64,000 bases of DNA, from assembly GCF_900091615.1 (NCBI RefSeq), contig NZ_FMIA01000002.1, forward strand, positions 4,278,001 to 4,342,000. Direction: 5' to 3'. How positions within the stretch are numbered: the first letter of the stretch is position 1; every line of letters begins with the position of its first letter. The notes under the pieces are model-generated. The model was not told where the DNA came from and did no database searches. It saw only the letters and a list, made by a program, of their open reading frames with translations. The position numbers and the translations under genes were made by a program. The DNA is from Micromonospora yangpuensis. Lineage in GTDB: Bacteria; Actinomycetota; Actinomycetes; Mycobacteriales; Micromonosporaceae. Of the stretch, positions 35,451 through 44,583 are shown one piece after another.

Positions 35451-35524
35451 GTACGCCGCGAGCCCTTGAACACACACTCATGTACGCCGCGAGCTGTAAA
35501 CCCCGCGCCCGCATACGCCGCGGG
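35451..35524. repeat. Three 12-base direct repeats with 31-base period upstream of pucR
   Basis: GTACGCCGCGAG occurs at 35451 and 35482, and ATACGCCGCGGG at 35513. The constant 31-base period equals about three helical turns, which suits cooperative binding on one DNA face. They lie 44-117 bases before the pucR start, and also just upstream of the divergent M23 gene. Confidence 0.6.
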
Positions 35525-35559
35525 CCGGCACCCGGCTCGCCCTGGTTGCCCCGTCTTCG

Positions 35560-35565
35560 TAGATT
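35560..35565 (+). promoter_or_regulatory. -10 box of a probable leaderless promoter (M23 peptidase)
   Basis: TAGATT lies exactly seven bases before GTG 35573. Confidence 0.5.
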
Positions 35566-35572
35566 GGTCCCC

Positions 35573-36475
35573 GTGTCCACGATGATCGAGTCACTGCAAC
35601 GCGCCGCCCGTCGCCTGCTCGTCGGCGGGCTGGGGCTGGCCGTAGTGGCGATGGTGATCATCTGGAGCTGGCCGGGTGCGGGAACGGTCTTCGAGATCGC
35701 CCTGTTCACCGGCACCGGCGTCGGGCTGCTCGGTGCCGCCGGGATCTTCCTGCCCGTCGGCGACTCGACCGCATCGGTACGGGACGTCCATCCCCCGGTC
35801 GCCGGTCGGTGGCTGGCCCTGAACAGCCCGGCCAGCCGGGTACCCAGCCACGGCACCCGCAGCTACGGCCAGGCGTACGCGATCGACCTGATCCACGACC
35901 CCCTACCCGGCGCACCCTCCACCCGGCCGGTGCCGGGTGAGGGGCCGGGGATGCGGCCGGCCAGCGACTATCCCGGCTTCGGCCAGCCGGTGCTGGCCAT
36001 GGTGACCGGCACCGTCGTGCGGGTCACCGACGGTGCTCGCGACCACCGCAGCCGTACCCGGGTCTGGTCGTTGCTCTACCTGTACGTCGAGGGTGCGCTG
36101 CGCGACATCGCCGGCACCCGTCAGGTGCTCGGCAACCACATCGTCGTCGACGCCGGGGACGGCTGCTTCGCCCTCGTCGCCCACCTGGCCCGGGGCTCCG
36201 CGCTGGTGCGCGTCGGCGACCGCGTCGAGGCCGGGCAGCCGGTCGGGCGGTGCGGCAACTCCGGCAACAGCAGCGAACCCCACGTACACGCCCAACTGAT
36301 GGACCGCGCTGAGGCGACGAGCGCCCGAGGCCTGCCGCTGCGGTTCACCGGCATCCGCATCGACCACACCCTGCCCACCGACGACACCCCACCGACCGGC
36401 AACGCCCCGCTGACCGATGACGCCCCGCTGACCGACGGGCTTCCCGCGACCGGCCAGCACCTCACCACCAGTTGA
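35573..36475 (+). CDS. M23 family metallopeptidase, membrane-anchored
   Basis: This 300-residue protein has two N-terminal membrane spans (about 12-35 and 40-58) and an extracytoplasmic LytM/M23 domain. The zinc motif is visible as SHGTRSYGQAYAIDL (His and Asp) and HVHAQL, with GNSGNSSEPHVH typical of the fold. It would cleave peptide cross-links or act as a scaffold in the wall. The tail repeats Asp/Thr/Pro units (TDDTPPTG, TDDAPLTD). GTG 35573 fits the leaderless pattern; ATG 35582 is possible. Confidence 0.85.
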   Translation: MSTMIESLQRAARRLLVGGLGLAVVAMVIIWSWPGAGTVFEIALFTGTGVGLLGAAGIFLPVGDSTASVRDVHPPVAGRWLALNSPASRVPSHGTRSYGQAYAIDLIHDPLPGAPSTRPVPGEGPGMRPASDYPGFGQPVLAMVTGTVVRVTDGARDHRSRTRVWSLLYLYVEGALRDIAGTRQVLGNHIVVDAGDGCFALVAHLARGSALVRVGDRVEAGQPVGRCGNSGNSSEPHVHAQLMDRAEATSARGLPLRFTGIRIDHTLPTDDTPPTGNAPLTDDAPLTDGLPATGQHLTTS

Positions 36476-36603
36476 GGCCCCGCCACCTCGCTCGCTTGCG
36501 CCACTCGGCACCCGCCACTCGGCCACCCGCCACGAGCCACTCGCTCCTCGGCACCCGCCACCCGCCGCCTGCCACTCGTCGCGCGCCACGAGCCCGCCGG
36601 TGG

Positions 36604-36656
36604 GTGAGAGGGGTGCCCCGCTATACCGAAAGCGTTAAGAAGGGGCCCTTCCTTAC
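36604..36656 (-). repeat. Dispersed 53-base palindromic element, copy 3
   Basis: It begins GTGAGAGGGGTGCCCC and ends CCCTTCCTTAC on the plus strand. The TTA within that end is the complement of the TAA stop of the TrmH gene. The 36476-36603 stretch before it is GC-rich low-complexity DNA (CACCCGCCAC-like runs) with no gene. Confidence 0.88.
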
Positions 36657-37462
36657 AGGGGGTCGGCGCGGGTTAGCTCCCAGCAGGCGACCGCCGTCGC
36701 GGCGGCCACGTTGAGCGAGTCGACGCCGCGGCGCATCGGGATCACCGTCCGGACGTCACTGGCGGCCATCGCCGCCCCGGTCAGTCCGGCCCCCTCCGCC
36801 CCGAACAGCAGCGCCGTCCGCTCCCGCTGGTCGGCGGTGAGCCGCTGGATCGGCACCGCGTCGTCGGCCGGGGTCATCGCCAGCACGGTGAAGCCGGCCG
36901 CGCGTACCTCGGCCAGCGCCTCCGGCCAGGGCGCCAACCGGGCGTACGGCACCGCGAAGACCTCCCCCATGCTGACCCGTACGCTGCGCCGGTACAGCGG
37001 ATCGGCGCAGGACGGGGAGAGCAGTACCGCGTCCACGCCCAGCGCCGCCACCGCCCGGAAGATCGCGCCGAGGTTGGTGTGGTTGTTCACGTCTTCGAGG
37101 ATCACCACCCGGCGGGCGTCGGTGAGCACCTGCGCGACGTCCGGCAGCGGCCGGCGGTGGAACGAGGCCAGCACCCCCCGGTGTACGTGGAAGCCGGTCG
37201 CCTGCTGCAGCACGTCCGGGGTGGCCGCGTAGACCGGCGCGTCCCCGGTGTCGAGGTCGGCGAGCTGGTCGGCCCGTTTGGCGTCGACCAGGAACGACCG
37301 GGGCGGGTAGCCGGCCCGCAGCGCCCGCCGCAGCACCAGCTCCCCCTCGGCGATGAACAACCCGTGCGGCGGTTCCCACCGGGTACGCAGCTCGACGTCG
37401 GTCAGGGCGCGGTAGTCGGCGATCCGGTCGTCGTCGGGGTCGGTGATCTCGTGGACGGGCAC
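36653..37462 (-). CDS. TrmH/SpoU family RNA 2'-O-methyltransferase
   Basis: The protein has 269 residues. The N-terminal substrate-binding part has FIAEGELVLRRALRAGYPPR. The SPOUT knot shows the three motifs: EDVNNHTNLGAIFRAVAALG, LLFGAEGAGLT and RRGVDSLNVAAATAVACWEL. It methylates a ribose in tRNA or rRNA using S-adenosylmethionine; the target base is not readable. GTG 37462 has CAGAAT seven bases upstream, the spacing of the leaderless genes here. The stop comes from a dispersed element. Confidence 0.92.
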   Translation of the reverse strand: MPVHEITDPDDDRIADYRALTDVELRTRWEPPHGLFIAEGELVLRRALRAGYPPRSFLVDAKRADQLADLDTGDAPVYAATPDVLQQATGFHVHRGVLASFHRRPLPDVAQVLTDARRVVILEDVNNHTNLGAIFRAVAALGVDAVLLSPSCADPLYRRSVRVSMGEVFAVPYARLAPWPEALAEVRAAGFTVLAMTPADDAVPIQRLTADQRERTALLFGAEGAGLTGAAMAASDVRTVIPMRRGVDSLNVAAATAVACWELTRADPL

Positions 37463-37469
37463 GGCGACG

Positions 37470-37475
37470 ATTCTG
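37470..37475 (-). promoter_or_regulatory. -10 box of a probable leaderless promoter (TrmH)
   Basis: CAGAAT on the minus strand lies seven bases before GTG 37462. Confidence 0.35.
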
Positions 37476-37653
37476 CCGGACCCGGCTGCCCTGTCCACGG
37501 GGCGGTGGCGGTCGGGGCGGCGATGCGACCGGGGTGGCGATGCGACCGGGGGCGGCCGATGTGCCCGGCGGGTCAGGGGCCGGAATCGGGGTTTCTCCGG
37601 CCGTGGGCGGGGAAGGTGCCGGCGACAGGCAGCCGAGGCGGAGGGCGGACACC

Positions 37654-39525
37654 GTGGGCGCAGCGGACGACGGCGCGGCCGGTGCCGGCCAACCATCCGA
37701 CGGCGCGGCCGGTGCCGGCCGGCTACCCGACGGTGCGACGGTCGCCGACCACATCGTGGCCCGGCTGGCGCAGTGGGGCGTGCACCGGTACTTCGGCTAT
37801 CCCGGGGACGGCATCAACGGCATGACCTCGGCGTTGCAGCGGGCCGGCGACCGGGTGGAGTTCGTCCAGGTACGCCACGAGGAGACCGCCGGCTTCGCCG
37901 CCAGCGCCCACGTCAAGTACGGCGGCGGCCCGCTCGGCTGCGCCCTGGCCACCAGCGGACCGGGCGCGATCCACCTGCTCAACGGCCTGTACGACGCCAA
38001 ACTCGACCACCAGCCGGTGGTGGCGTTGGTCGGCAACACCGCGTTGACCGCCGAGGGCGGCGGCTACTACCAGGAGGTCGACCTGCTCGCCCTCTACAAG
38101 GACGTGGCCGCGGACTTCCTGGCCCAGCTCGACCACCCCTCACAGGTACGGCACCTGGTGGACCGGGCCTGCCGCACGGCGCTGGCCCGGCGTACCGTGA
38201 CCGCCCTGGTGCTGCCGTTGGACGTGCAGGACGAACCGGCGGTGCCGGACCCGCCGCACGCGCACGGCTACTACCACACCAGCGCCGTGCCGAGCAGCGC
38301 CAGCACCGTGCCACCGGCGGCCGACCTGCGGCGGGCGGCCGAGGTGCTGCGCGGCGGCGAGAAGGTGGCGATGCTGGTCGGCCAGGGTGCCCTCGGCGCC
38401 GAGGAGGAGGTACGCGCGATCGCCGACCGGTTCGGCGCCGGGGTGGCCGTGGCGTTGCTCGGCTACGCCGCCGTCGACCACCGCGAGCCCTGGGTGACCG
38501 GCGCGATCGGGCTGCTCGGCACCCGCCCGAGCTGGCAGCTGATGAAGGAGTGCGACCGGCTGCTGATCGTCGGCAGCAACATGCCGTACTCGGAGTTCTA
38601 TCCGCCGCAGGGGCAGGCCCGCGCGGTGCAGATCGACGTGGACGGCACCCGGATGGGGCTGCGCTACCCGACCGAGGTGAACCTGACCGGTGACGCCGGC
38701 CCGACGCTGCGGGCGCTCCTCGACCAGCTCGGCGACCAGCCGGGGCCGACCCGGTGGCGGGAGACCATCGCCCGCTCCACCTCGGCGTGGCGGGCCGCCC
38801 AGCGGGACCTGGCCGGGCAGGCCGCCGACCCGGTCAACCCGCAACTGCTCTTCAGCACCCTGAACGACGTACTGCCCGACGACGTGATGCTCGCGGTCGA
38901 CTGCGGCACCGCCACCGCCTGGTACGCCCGGCACCTCCAGGTCCGCCCGCCGATGCTGGCCAGCCTGTCGGGGACCCTGCTGTCGATGGGCGGCGGGATG
39001 CCGTACGCGATCTCGGCGAAGTTCGCCCACCCGGACCGCCCGGTCGTCGCGCTGCTCGGCGACGGCGCGATGCAGATGAACGGGGTCAACGAGCTGATCA
39101 CGGTGGCGAAGTACTGGCGTCGGTGGTCCGACCCCCGGTTCGTGGTGCTGGTGCTGAACAACCGCGACCTGGCCTTCGTCAGCTGGGAGCAGCGCTCCAC
39201 CGAGGGCACCCCGAAGTACCCGGCCAGTCAGGACCTGCCCGACGTGGCGTACCACCGGTGGGCGGAGGTGCTGGGGCTGCACGGCGAACTCGTCGACTCC
39301 CCCGACCAGGTGGCCGGCCTGTGGCACCGGGTCCTCACCGCCGACCGCCCGGTCGTCATCAACGCCATGGTGGACCCCGCCGAACTGATGCTCCCCCCAC
39401 ACTTCACCCTCGACCAGGCCCGCAAGACCGCGTCGGCGGTGCTGCGCGGCGACGCCGACCGCGCCGGCATCATCCGCCGCGGCATCCCCGCCACCCTCAC
39501 CACCTACCGCCCCCGCCGGACGTAA
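37654..39525 (+). CDS. Thiamine-diphosphate enzyme (pyruvate oxidase/acetolactate synthase-like)
   Basis: The protein has 623 residues with the three domains of the family. The N-terminal pyrimidine-binding domain (about 30-200) holds the catalytic Glu in VRHEETAGFAA. A central Rossmann-like domain (about 215-350) follows, then the pyrophosphate-binding domain (about 400-570) with GDGAMQMNGVNELI. GTG 37654 has GGAGGG eight bases upstream. The overall type is closest to PoxB-like pyruvate dehydrogenases or oxidases, but I see no C-terminal membrane-binding helix, so the acceptor is unclear. The gene diverges from trmH, and its stop TAA is provided by a dispersed element. Confidence 0.88.
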   Translation: MGAADDGAAGAGQPSDGAAGAGRLPDGATVADHIVARLAQWGVHRYFGYPGDGINGMTSALQRAGDRVEFVQVRHEETAGFAASAHVKYGGGPLGCALATSGPGAIHLLNGLYDAKLDHQPVVALVGNTALTAEGGGYYQEVDLLALYKDVAADFLAQLDHPSQVRHLVDRACRTALARRTVTALVLPLDVQDEPAVPDPPHAHGYYHTSAVPSSASTVPPAADLRRAAEVLRGGEKVAMLVGQGALGAEEEVRAIADRFGAGVAVALLGYAAVDHREPWVTGAIGLLGTRPSWQLMKECDRLLIVGSNMPYSEFYPPQGQARAVQIDVDGTRMGLRYPTEVNLTGDAGPTLRALLDQLGDQPGPTRWRETIARSTSAWRAAQRDLAGQAADPVNPQLLFSTLNDVLPDDVMLAVDCGTATAWYARHLQVRPPMLASLSGTLLSMGGGMPYAISAKFAHPDRPVVALLGDGAMQMNGVNELITVAKYWRRWSDPRFVVLVLNNRDLAFVSWEQRSTEGTPKYPASQDLPDVAYHRWAEVLGLHGELVDSPDQVAGLWHRVLTADRPVVINAMVDPAELMLPPHFTLDQARKTASAVLRGDADRAGIIRRGIPATLTTYRPRRT

Positions 39526-39574
39526 GGAAGGGCCCCCTGTTAACGCTTTCGGTATAGAAGGCTTCCCCTCTCAC
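39522..39574 (+). repeat. Dispersed 53-base palindromic element, copy 4, giving both stop codons
   Basis: It starts GTAAGGAAGGGCCCC, whose TAA is the stop of the ThDP enzyme gene. It ends CCCCTCTCAC, whose TCA is the complement of the TGA stop of the converging gene at 39571. The whole intergenic space between the two genes is thus the element itself. Confidence 0.9.
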
Positions 39575-40278
39575 AGCCGCCCCTCCCGCACCGCCCCCGC
39601 AAGCTCCGGCGTTGGGGGCATCGGGCCGGTGGGGGTGGACGGCAGGTCCGGATCGGCAGGCCAGGTGGGGGCGGGCAGCGGCCGGTGTGGGGAGGTCGGC
39701 AGGGCCTGCCGTACCGCCGACCCGAGGTGGGCGAGGCAGTCCGTAGCAGCCGCCTCCAGGCTGGGCCACCAGGGCTGACGTAGGTCGACCTCGGCCGCAG
39801 GGCCGGTGACGTCGACGCGCCAGCGTACGCCGTGGAGTCGGGTCGGGTCGGCGGCGTCGTGCCGGTGGTCGCAGGCGACGACGGTGACGGCGAGGTCGAG
39901 CCCGACGGCGAGGCGGATCAGCTCCACCACCGGGGGTGCCGCCGGTGGCTGGGCCAGCACGAACAGCCGGGCACCGGGGGTGGAGCGGGCGGCCCGGGCC
40001 ACGTACCGCTGGGCCGGCCCGTCGCCGAACGAACCACCACCCGAACCACCGAACGAACCACCGAACGAAGAACCACCCGAACCACCACCCGAAGCGTCGC
40101 CTGCGTCGGTGACCGTGCCGTCGAGCAGGTGCTGGTCGAGGGGGTATCCGCCAGGTTGGTCGAGGCGGGTCAGGTGCTCGGGGCGTACGCCGAGAAGGTC
40201 GGCGAGGCCGGCGACGCGGTAGTGCGGAGGGAGTTGGACGATCGGCGTACCGTCGGGGTTGCTGCCGACCTTCGACAT
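39571..40278 (-). CDS. Hypothetical protein with Gly/Ser linker
   Basis: This 235-residue soluble protein belongs to no family I recognise. The first 50 residues (PPHYRVAGLADLLGVRPEHL) look like a small folded head. A Gly/Ser/Phe repeat (GGSFGGSGGGSFG) links it to an alpha/beta-like region (RLFVLAQPPAAPPVVELIRL, then VTVVACDHRHD). The C-terminus is Pro-rich. Codon use is normal for the genome. It converges on the ThDP gene with only a dispersed element between. Confidence 0.7.
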   Translation of the reverse strand: MSKVGSNPDGTPIVQLPPHYRVAGLADLLGVRPEHLTRLDQPGGYPLDQHLLDGTVTDAGDASGGGSGGSSFGGSFGGSGGGSFGDGPAQRYVARAARSTPGARLFVLAQPPAAPPVVELIRLAVGLDLAVTVVACDHRHDAADPTRLHGVRWRVDVTGPAAEVDLRQPWWPSLEAAATDCLAHLGSAVRQALPTSPHRPLPAPTWPADPDLPSTPTGPMPPTPELAGAVREGRL

Positions 40279-40504
40279 CTACGGCCTCTGGTCGTTCTCG
40301 TGGCGTGACCCCGACCTGTGGCAGTCATGCGGTCCGGTACCCGCGTCGGCACCCGTCCCGAGCCTCACACAGCTGCCAGTTGTGACGCCTCCCTAGCACC
40401 AGGGGGACACCTCTGTCACAGATTTTCCACAGAATCCAGGATGTTGTCCCCACCCACCCGCCCGAGCTCACTACAACCAGGAATGTGCAGCCTGGATGCC
40501 GGCC

Positions 40505-41419
40505 TCAGGGGCCTCCCCGGCCCTGCGGTCGGCCGCCCGGGAACTGCGGGCCGAAAGCCCCCTGGCCGCCGTACGGCAGGGTCGCCGAAGCTGCCAAGCT
40601 CTGCGTCCCGCTCGGTCCCGGTGCCGTCCGGGCCAACTCACGCTCGTAGGCCTGGCTGAAGGCAGCGAATCTCACCTTGTTCATCCCGGAGGCAAGATAC
40701 TTCTGCTGCTCCGGGTTCTCATAGAAAACCTGGAACTGCGCGTCACCCAGCGCAGCGGTACCGCCATGACGGATTCTTTTGCGCGCGCCACGAGAGGTAT
40801 GTGGATGTTCTTGAATGTCTTTCCTGAGGACCTCAGCCGCTTTCCGGTCCTGGTAAACCCACGTCCGGCTGGGGAAGTAGGAGCCAGCAGACTTCTCGTT
40901 CAGCGCACGATACAACTCGGGGCATACTTCGATCACGCGGGCCGGGACGCCGTCCTTCGCCCACCTCAACACGCTCTCCCGAGCACCTTGCGGCACCGCG
41001 TGCGAGTTAAGAATCGATCGGGCATCGGTAATCTGTGCGGCCACAAACTTGATCTCATCGTCTCTGAGCAATTTCAGGATCTCAAGAAACGGACCCCGGT
41101 CAACCCATCCCTTTTCATCGAGCGCGGCGACGAAGGCTGGATCGTCGACGCCCCGTGCCAGTGACAACAGATCGCCGGTGGTCGAGCCGCCCGGATGTGT
41201 TCCGGATAAGCCCGGTCTGAGCTGCGCCGAGGTCGCGACGGAGAGGTCGCCGTAGCCGGCCGGGGTGGCGGGCCAACTGGGCCGCACATCCGGGAGAGCA
41301 CTCCCAAACAACACCTCGCGCTGCTGCGGGGTCAACGCGGCCAGGCTCGCTTCGAGGTAGTCGTCGGGGAGTGGCACGTCCGACAGCGACAGATCGCCGG
41401 TGTTCCAGGAATTGCTCAC
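40505..41419 (-). CDS. Unknown protein with a signature resembling the duplicated-unit family
   Basis: The protein has 304 residues from a GTG with GGAGGA upstream. The first 110 residues contain ALTPQQREVLFGS. The middle (110-240) is helical and charged, with KGWVDRGPFLEILKLL and YFPSRTWVYQDRKAAEVLRK. Near residue 245 it reads VFYENPEQQKYLASGMNKVR, which follows the pattern VFF...FL..G..NR..F of the island protein at 15402-16466. The tail is Gly/Pro-rich (GGQGAFGPQFPGG). GC content falls in the middle of the gene, suggesting acquisition. The function is unknown. Confidence 0.65.
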   Translation of the reverse strand: MSNSWNTGDLSLSDVPLPDDYLEASLAALTPQQREVLFGSALPDVRPSWPATPAGYGDLSVATSAQLRPGLSGTHPGGSTTGDLLSLARGVDDPAFVAALDEKGWVDRGPFLEILKLLRDDEIKFVAAQITDARSILNSHAVPQGARESVLRWAKDGVPARVIEVCPELYRALNEKSAGSYFPSRTWVYQDRKAAEVLRKDIQEHPHTSRGARKRIRHGGTAALGDAQFQVFYENPEQQKYLASGMNKVRFAAFSQAYERELARTAPGPSGTQSLAASATLPYGGQGAFGPQFPGGRPQGRGGP

Positions 41420-41497
41420 GCCGTCCTCCGGGAGGGTTGATTGCGCCCTCTCTGACGATCGGCGGCCCGGTTCGGTTCACTCCGTCCCAGGATTCGG

Positions 41498-43750
41498 TCA
41501 GCCCCGACGGCCCTGGAGCCAGCGCAGGATGTCGGCGGGCTCGGGGCGCTGCGGTTCGACGGTGGGGGCCGGCGGCGGTGGCGGGGCCGGGCGGGTCGGG
41601 TTGCCGACCAGGTCCCGGCTCGGGGCGGTGAACTGCCGGACCTCCCGGCCGTCCACGGCGGTGGAGATGACCTCGGCGACACCGGTGATCACCCGGGCCT
41701 GCACGGCCGCGCCTACGTAGTCGCCCGGGTCGTCCGGGTTGGCGGCGATGCCGGCCACGGCGACCTGCGGGGTGAAGCCGACGAAGCTCTCCGTGGCGGC
41801 CTGCTCGGAGCTGCCGGTCTTGCCGGCGACCGGGCGGCCGTCGAGGATCCGGTTCACCGCGGTGGCCGTACCGCCGTTGCACTGGCCGAAGGCGGACTGC
41901 TGGCCGACCGGGCAGCGGGCCGCGTCGGTGGCGGCGCGGGCCACGTCGGCGTCGAGCACCCGCCGGCAGGACGGGTCGCCGACCGGCACCCGGGTGCCGT
42001 CGGGCGCGGTCACCGACTCCACCGGCGTGGGCGCGCAGTACGTCCCCTCGGCGGCCACGGTGGCGTACGCGTTGGCCAGGTCCAGCGGGGTGGTCGCGGC
42101 CACGCCGAGGGTGAAGGAGCCCCAGTCCGCGGCGTTGTTCTCGGCGAAGTTCGCGTCGGCGGCGGAGCGGAAGGTGATGCCGAGGCGCTGGGCCATCTCC
42201 ACCACCTTGTCCTGGCCCACCTGCTCGGCCAGCCAGACGAAGTAGGTGTTGACCGAGCGGCCGAAGCCGTCCCACATCATCCGGTACCCGTCCATCCAGG
42301 ACGGATTGGAGTTCGCCGGACACCAGCGGCCGTCGCAGACGGCGTCACCGGAGTCGGCCGGGTAGCGGGTCGGCAGCCGGCTGGGCGCGTCGAAGCCGGT
42401 GGACAGGGTACGGCCGTTCTCCAACGCGGCGAGCATGGTGAAGAGCTTGAACGTCGAGCCGGCCTGGTAGCCCTCGACCCCACCGCCCCCGGCGACGAGC
42501 TGGTTGACCGTGTTCGGGTGGTTGTCCTGCCCGTCGGGGTTGGCGGCGACGCTGTAGTGCCGGTTCACCGCCATGGCGAGCACCTTGCCGGTGCCCGGCT
42601 CGACCGCCGCGATCGGCAGCGCCCGCTTGTTGTCGTAGTCGTACACGTCGGTGGCCTGACGTTGCGCGGTGGCCTGGATCTCCGGGTCGAGGGTGGTGAC
42701 GACCCGGTACCCGCCGCGGCGCAGGGCCTGCTCACGCTCCTCGACGGTGTCGCCGAAGGCCGGCTGGGTCAGCCACCAGCCGCGCAGGTAGTCGCAGAAG
42801 AAGCCGTACCCGGTGTCGCTGCCGTCGGGGGCGGCGGTGCAGCCGTTGGCCTGGGCGGTCGGCTTCAGCGTCAACTCCTCGGCCTTGGCCTGCTCGGCCT
42901 GGGCCGGGGTGAGGTCACCGGTGGCGACCATCGAGTCCAGCACGTAGGCGCGCCGGGTGAGCGCCGCCTCGGTGTCGCCGTCGATCGGGCTGTACTCGTC
43001 CGGGGACTGCACCAGACCGGCCAGCAACGCCGACTCGGCAAGCGTCAGCTCCGCCGGGGACTTGGCGAAGTAGCGCTGGCTGGCCGCCGCGATGCCGTAC
43101 GCGCCGGAGCCGAAGTACGCGATGTTCAGGTACCCGTTCAGGATCTCGTCCTTGCCGAGGCGCTGCTCCAGCGCGGAGGCGTACCGGATCTCCTGGAGCT
43201 TGCGCCCGACGGTCTGGTCGGTGGCCGCCTGGCGCTCCTCGGCGGTGAGGTTGGGGTCGTTCTTGAGCACGTTGCGGACGTACTGCATGGTCAGCGTGGA
43301 GCCGCCCTGGGTGCCGCCGTCGGTGACGTTGGCGACCAGGGCGCGGGCCAGGCCGCGCAGGTCGACGCCGCCGTGGTCGTAGAAGCGCCGGTCCTCGGCC
43401 GCCACGATCGCCTGCCGCATCACCGGCGCGATCTCGGCAAGCGGCACGTCGCTGCGGTTGACGTCGTAGAACGTGGTGATCAGGGTCTCGCCGTCGTTGG
43501 CGTACAGGTACGAGCGCTGCGGCGTGGCCGGGGTGCGCAGCGAGTCGGGCAGGTCCGCGTACGCCCCGACCGCCGACTTGGCGGCGATCCCGAGCAGCAG
43601 GTTGCCCGGCAGCGCGGCGACGGCGACGACCAGGCCGACGAGCACACCGGTGAGCAGCACGGTGACCAGCCGCGACAGCGTGGTCCGGGATGACGGCATG
43701 TCAGCAAGCATCGCCGCGAAAGCCGCGATCCGACCACCCTCGGCGGGCAC
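41498..43750 (-). CDS. Class A penicillin-binding protein (glycosyltransferase/transpeptidase)
   Basis: This 750-residue cell-wall synthase is anchored by one N-terminal membrane span (about 25-55). The GT51 domain has AAEDRRFYDHGGVD with catalytic Glu119 and GGSTLTMQYVRN. The transpeptidase domain has SxxK at Ser432 (AGSTFKLF), SVN (SVNTYFVW) and KTGS (AGKTGSSEQA). A Pro-rich tail follows. It polymerises and cross-links peptidoglycan outside the membrane. GTG 43750 is used; ATG 43711 and 43699 are possible later starts with a shorter cytoplasmic tail. Confidence 0.95.
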   Translation of the reverse strand: MPAEGGRIAAFAAMLADMPSSRTTLSRLVTVLLTGVLVGLVVAVAALPGNLLLGIAAKSAVGAYADLPDSLRTPATPQRSYLYANDGETLITTFYDVNRSDVPLAEIAPVMRQAIVAAEDRRFYDHGGVDLRGLARALVANVTDGGTQGGSTLTMQYVRNVLKNDPNLTAEERQAATDQTVGRKLQEIRYASALEQRLGKDEILNGYLNIAYFGSGAYGIAAASQRYFAKSPAELTLAESALLAGLVQSPDEYSPIDGDTEAALTRRAYVLDSMVATGDLTPAQAEQAKAEELTLKPTAQANGCTAAPDGSDTGYGFFCDYLRGWWLTQPAFGDTVEEREQALRRGGYRVVTTLDPEIQATAQRQATDVYDYDNKRALPIAAVEPGTGKVLAMAVNRHYSVAANPDGQDNHPNTVNQLVAGGGGVEGYQAGSTFKLFTMLAALENGRTLSTGFDAPSRLPTRYPADSGDAVCDGRWCPANSNPSWMDGYRMMWDGFGRSVNTYFVWLAEQVGQDKVVEMAQRLGITFRSAADANFAENNAADWGSFTLGVAATTPLDLANAYATVAAEGTYCAPTPVESVTAPDGTRVPVGDPSCRRVLDADVARAATDAARCPVGQQSAFGQCNGGTATAVNRILDGRPVAGKTGSSEQAATESFVGFTPQVAVAGIAANPDDPGDYVGAAVQARVITGVAEVISTAVDGREVRQFTAPSRDLVGNPTRPAPPPPPAPTVEPQRPEPADILRWLQGRRG

Positions 43751-43809
43751 CTGTCGCCCACCTCACCCTCGGACCGGAGATTCGGGTCACATCCGGACAG
43801 GTTCTCCGC

Positions 43810-44583
43810 TCAACGGGTAGGTGGGCTGGTGGGCAGACTGGCCGCGGCGGCGTCGCGGGCGATGGCGGCCGGGACCAGCCGGCCGGAACGGTAGCCGATG
43901 CCGATCCCGGCGATCAGCACGAAGATCGCGCCGAAGGTCTGCAACGAGCCGATCAGCGCGCCACCGAGGCCGAGCAGTGGGGCGGCGATCATCAGCATCC
44001 CGCCGTCGCCGTAGCTGAAGGTGCCGGAGCGGGCCACCGCCCAGCCGGTGAGGAACCAGCCCACGCTGTAGCAGGTGGCGCCGACCAGGACCAGCGCCCG
44101 CGCGGTGGTGCCGAAGACCGGGGTCTGCTCGGCGAGCCCGGCGAACGGCAGCATGAGCACCGTGCCGGCGATGCTGACCAGCAGCCCGGCGGCGGCGGTG
44201 CGGCGGCTGCGGGTGGCGGCCAGCAGGCCGGTCAGCGCCAGCAGGGCGAGCAGTCCCAGCCAGATCGCGGCCACCCAGCCGACCAGGTACACCGCCCGGC
44301 CGTCGGCGGGGTACGGGTCGTTGCCCACCCCGCCGTCGCTGGCCATCGCCACGATGCCGTAGAGGACGGCGTACGCCGGCAGCAGCCAGACCGCCGCGCG
44401 GGCGAAGCGCCGCACCGACCAGGCCCAGGTGGCGTTGGTCGCCGGTCCGGCCGGCGTCGGGTCGACGAGGAAGGGCAACACCCCGAACCCCCCGCCGGTA
44501 CGCCGGGTGCCCAGCGGCCCGGCGGGATCGTGCGCGCCGGGCACCGCGGCCGAGGAGCGCACCCTGTTCGCCGGATCCTTCAT
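43810..44583 (-). CDS. Hypothetical membrane protein
   Basis: This 257-residue protein has a 50-residue hydrophilic N-terminus and about six membrane spans. FARAAVWLLPAYAVLYGIVA begins the first, and SLQTFGAIFVLIAGIGIGYR is the last. GAGGTGA precedes the ATG. It lies 59 bases upstream of the penicillin-binding protein on the same strand, so the two may be co-transcribed. No family is recognised. The 172 bases between it and the SPFH gene hold nothing I can name. Confidence 0.75.
   Translation of the reverse strand: MKDPANRVRSSAAVPGAHDPAGPLGTRRTGGGFGVLPFLVDPTPAGPATNATWAWSVRRFARAAVWLLPAYAVLYGIVAMASDGGVGNDPYPADGRAVYLVGWVAAIWLGLLALLALTGLLAATRSRRTAAAGLLVSIAGTVLMLPFAGLAEQTPVFGTTARALVLVGATCYSVGWFLTGWAVARSGTFSYGDGGMLMIAAPLLGLGGALIGSLQTFGAIFVLIAGIGIGYRSGRLVPAAIARDAAAASLPTSPPTR

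Noticed and set aside
40423..40431. TTTTCCACA, a good match to a DnaA box, in the gap between two unknown genes
   Set aside because: It is a single box without neighbours, AT-rich unwinding region or dnaA/dnaN genes, so there is no support for an origin.
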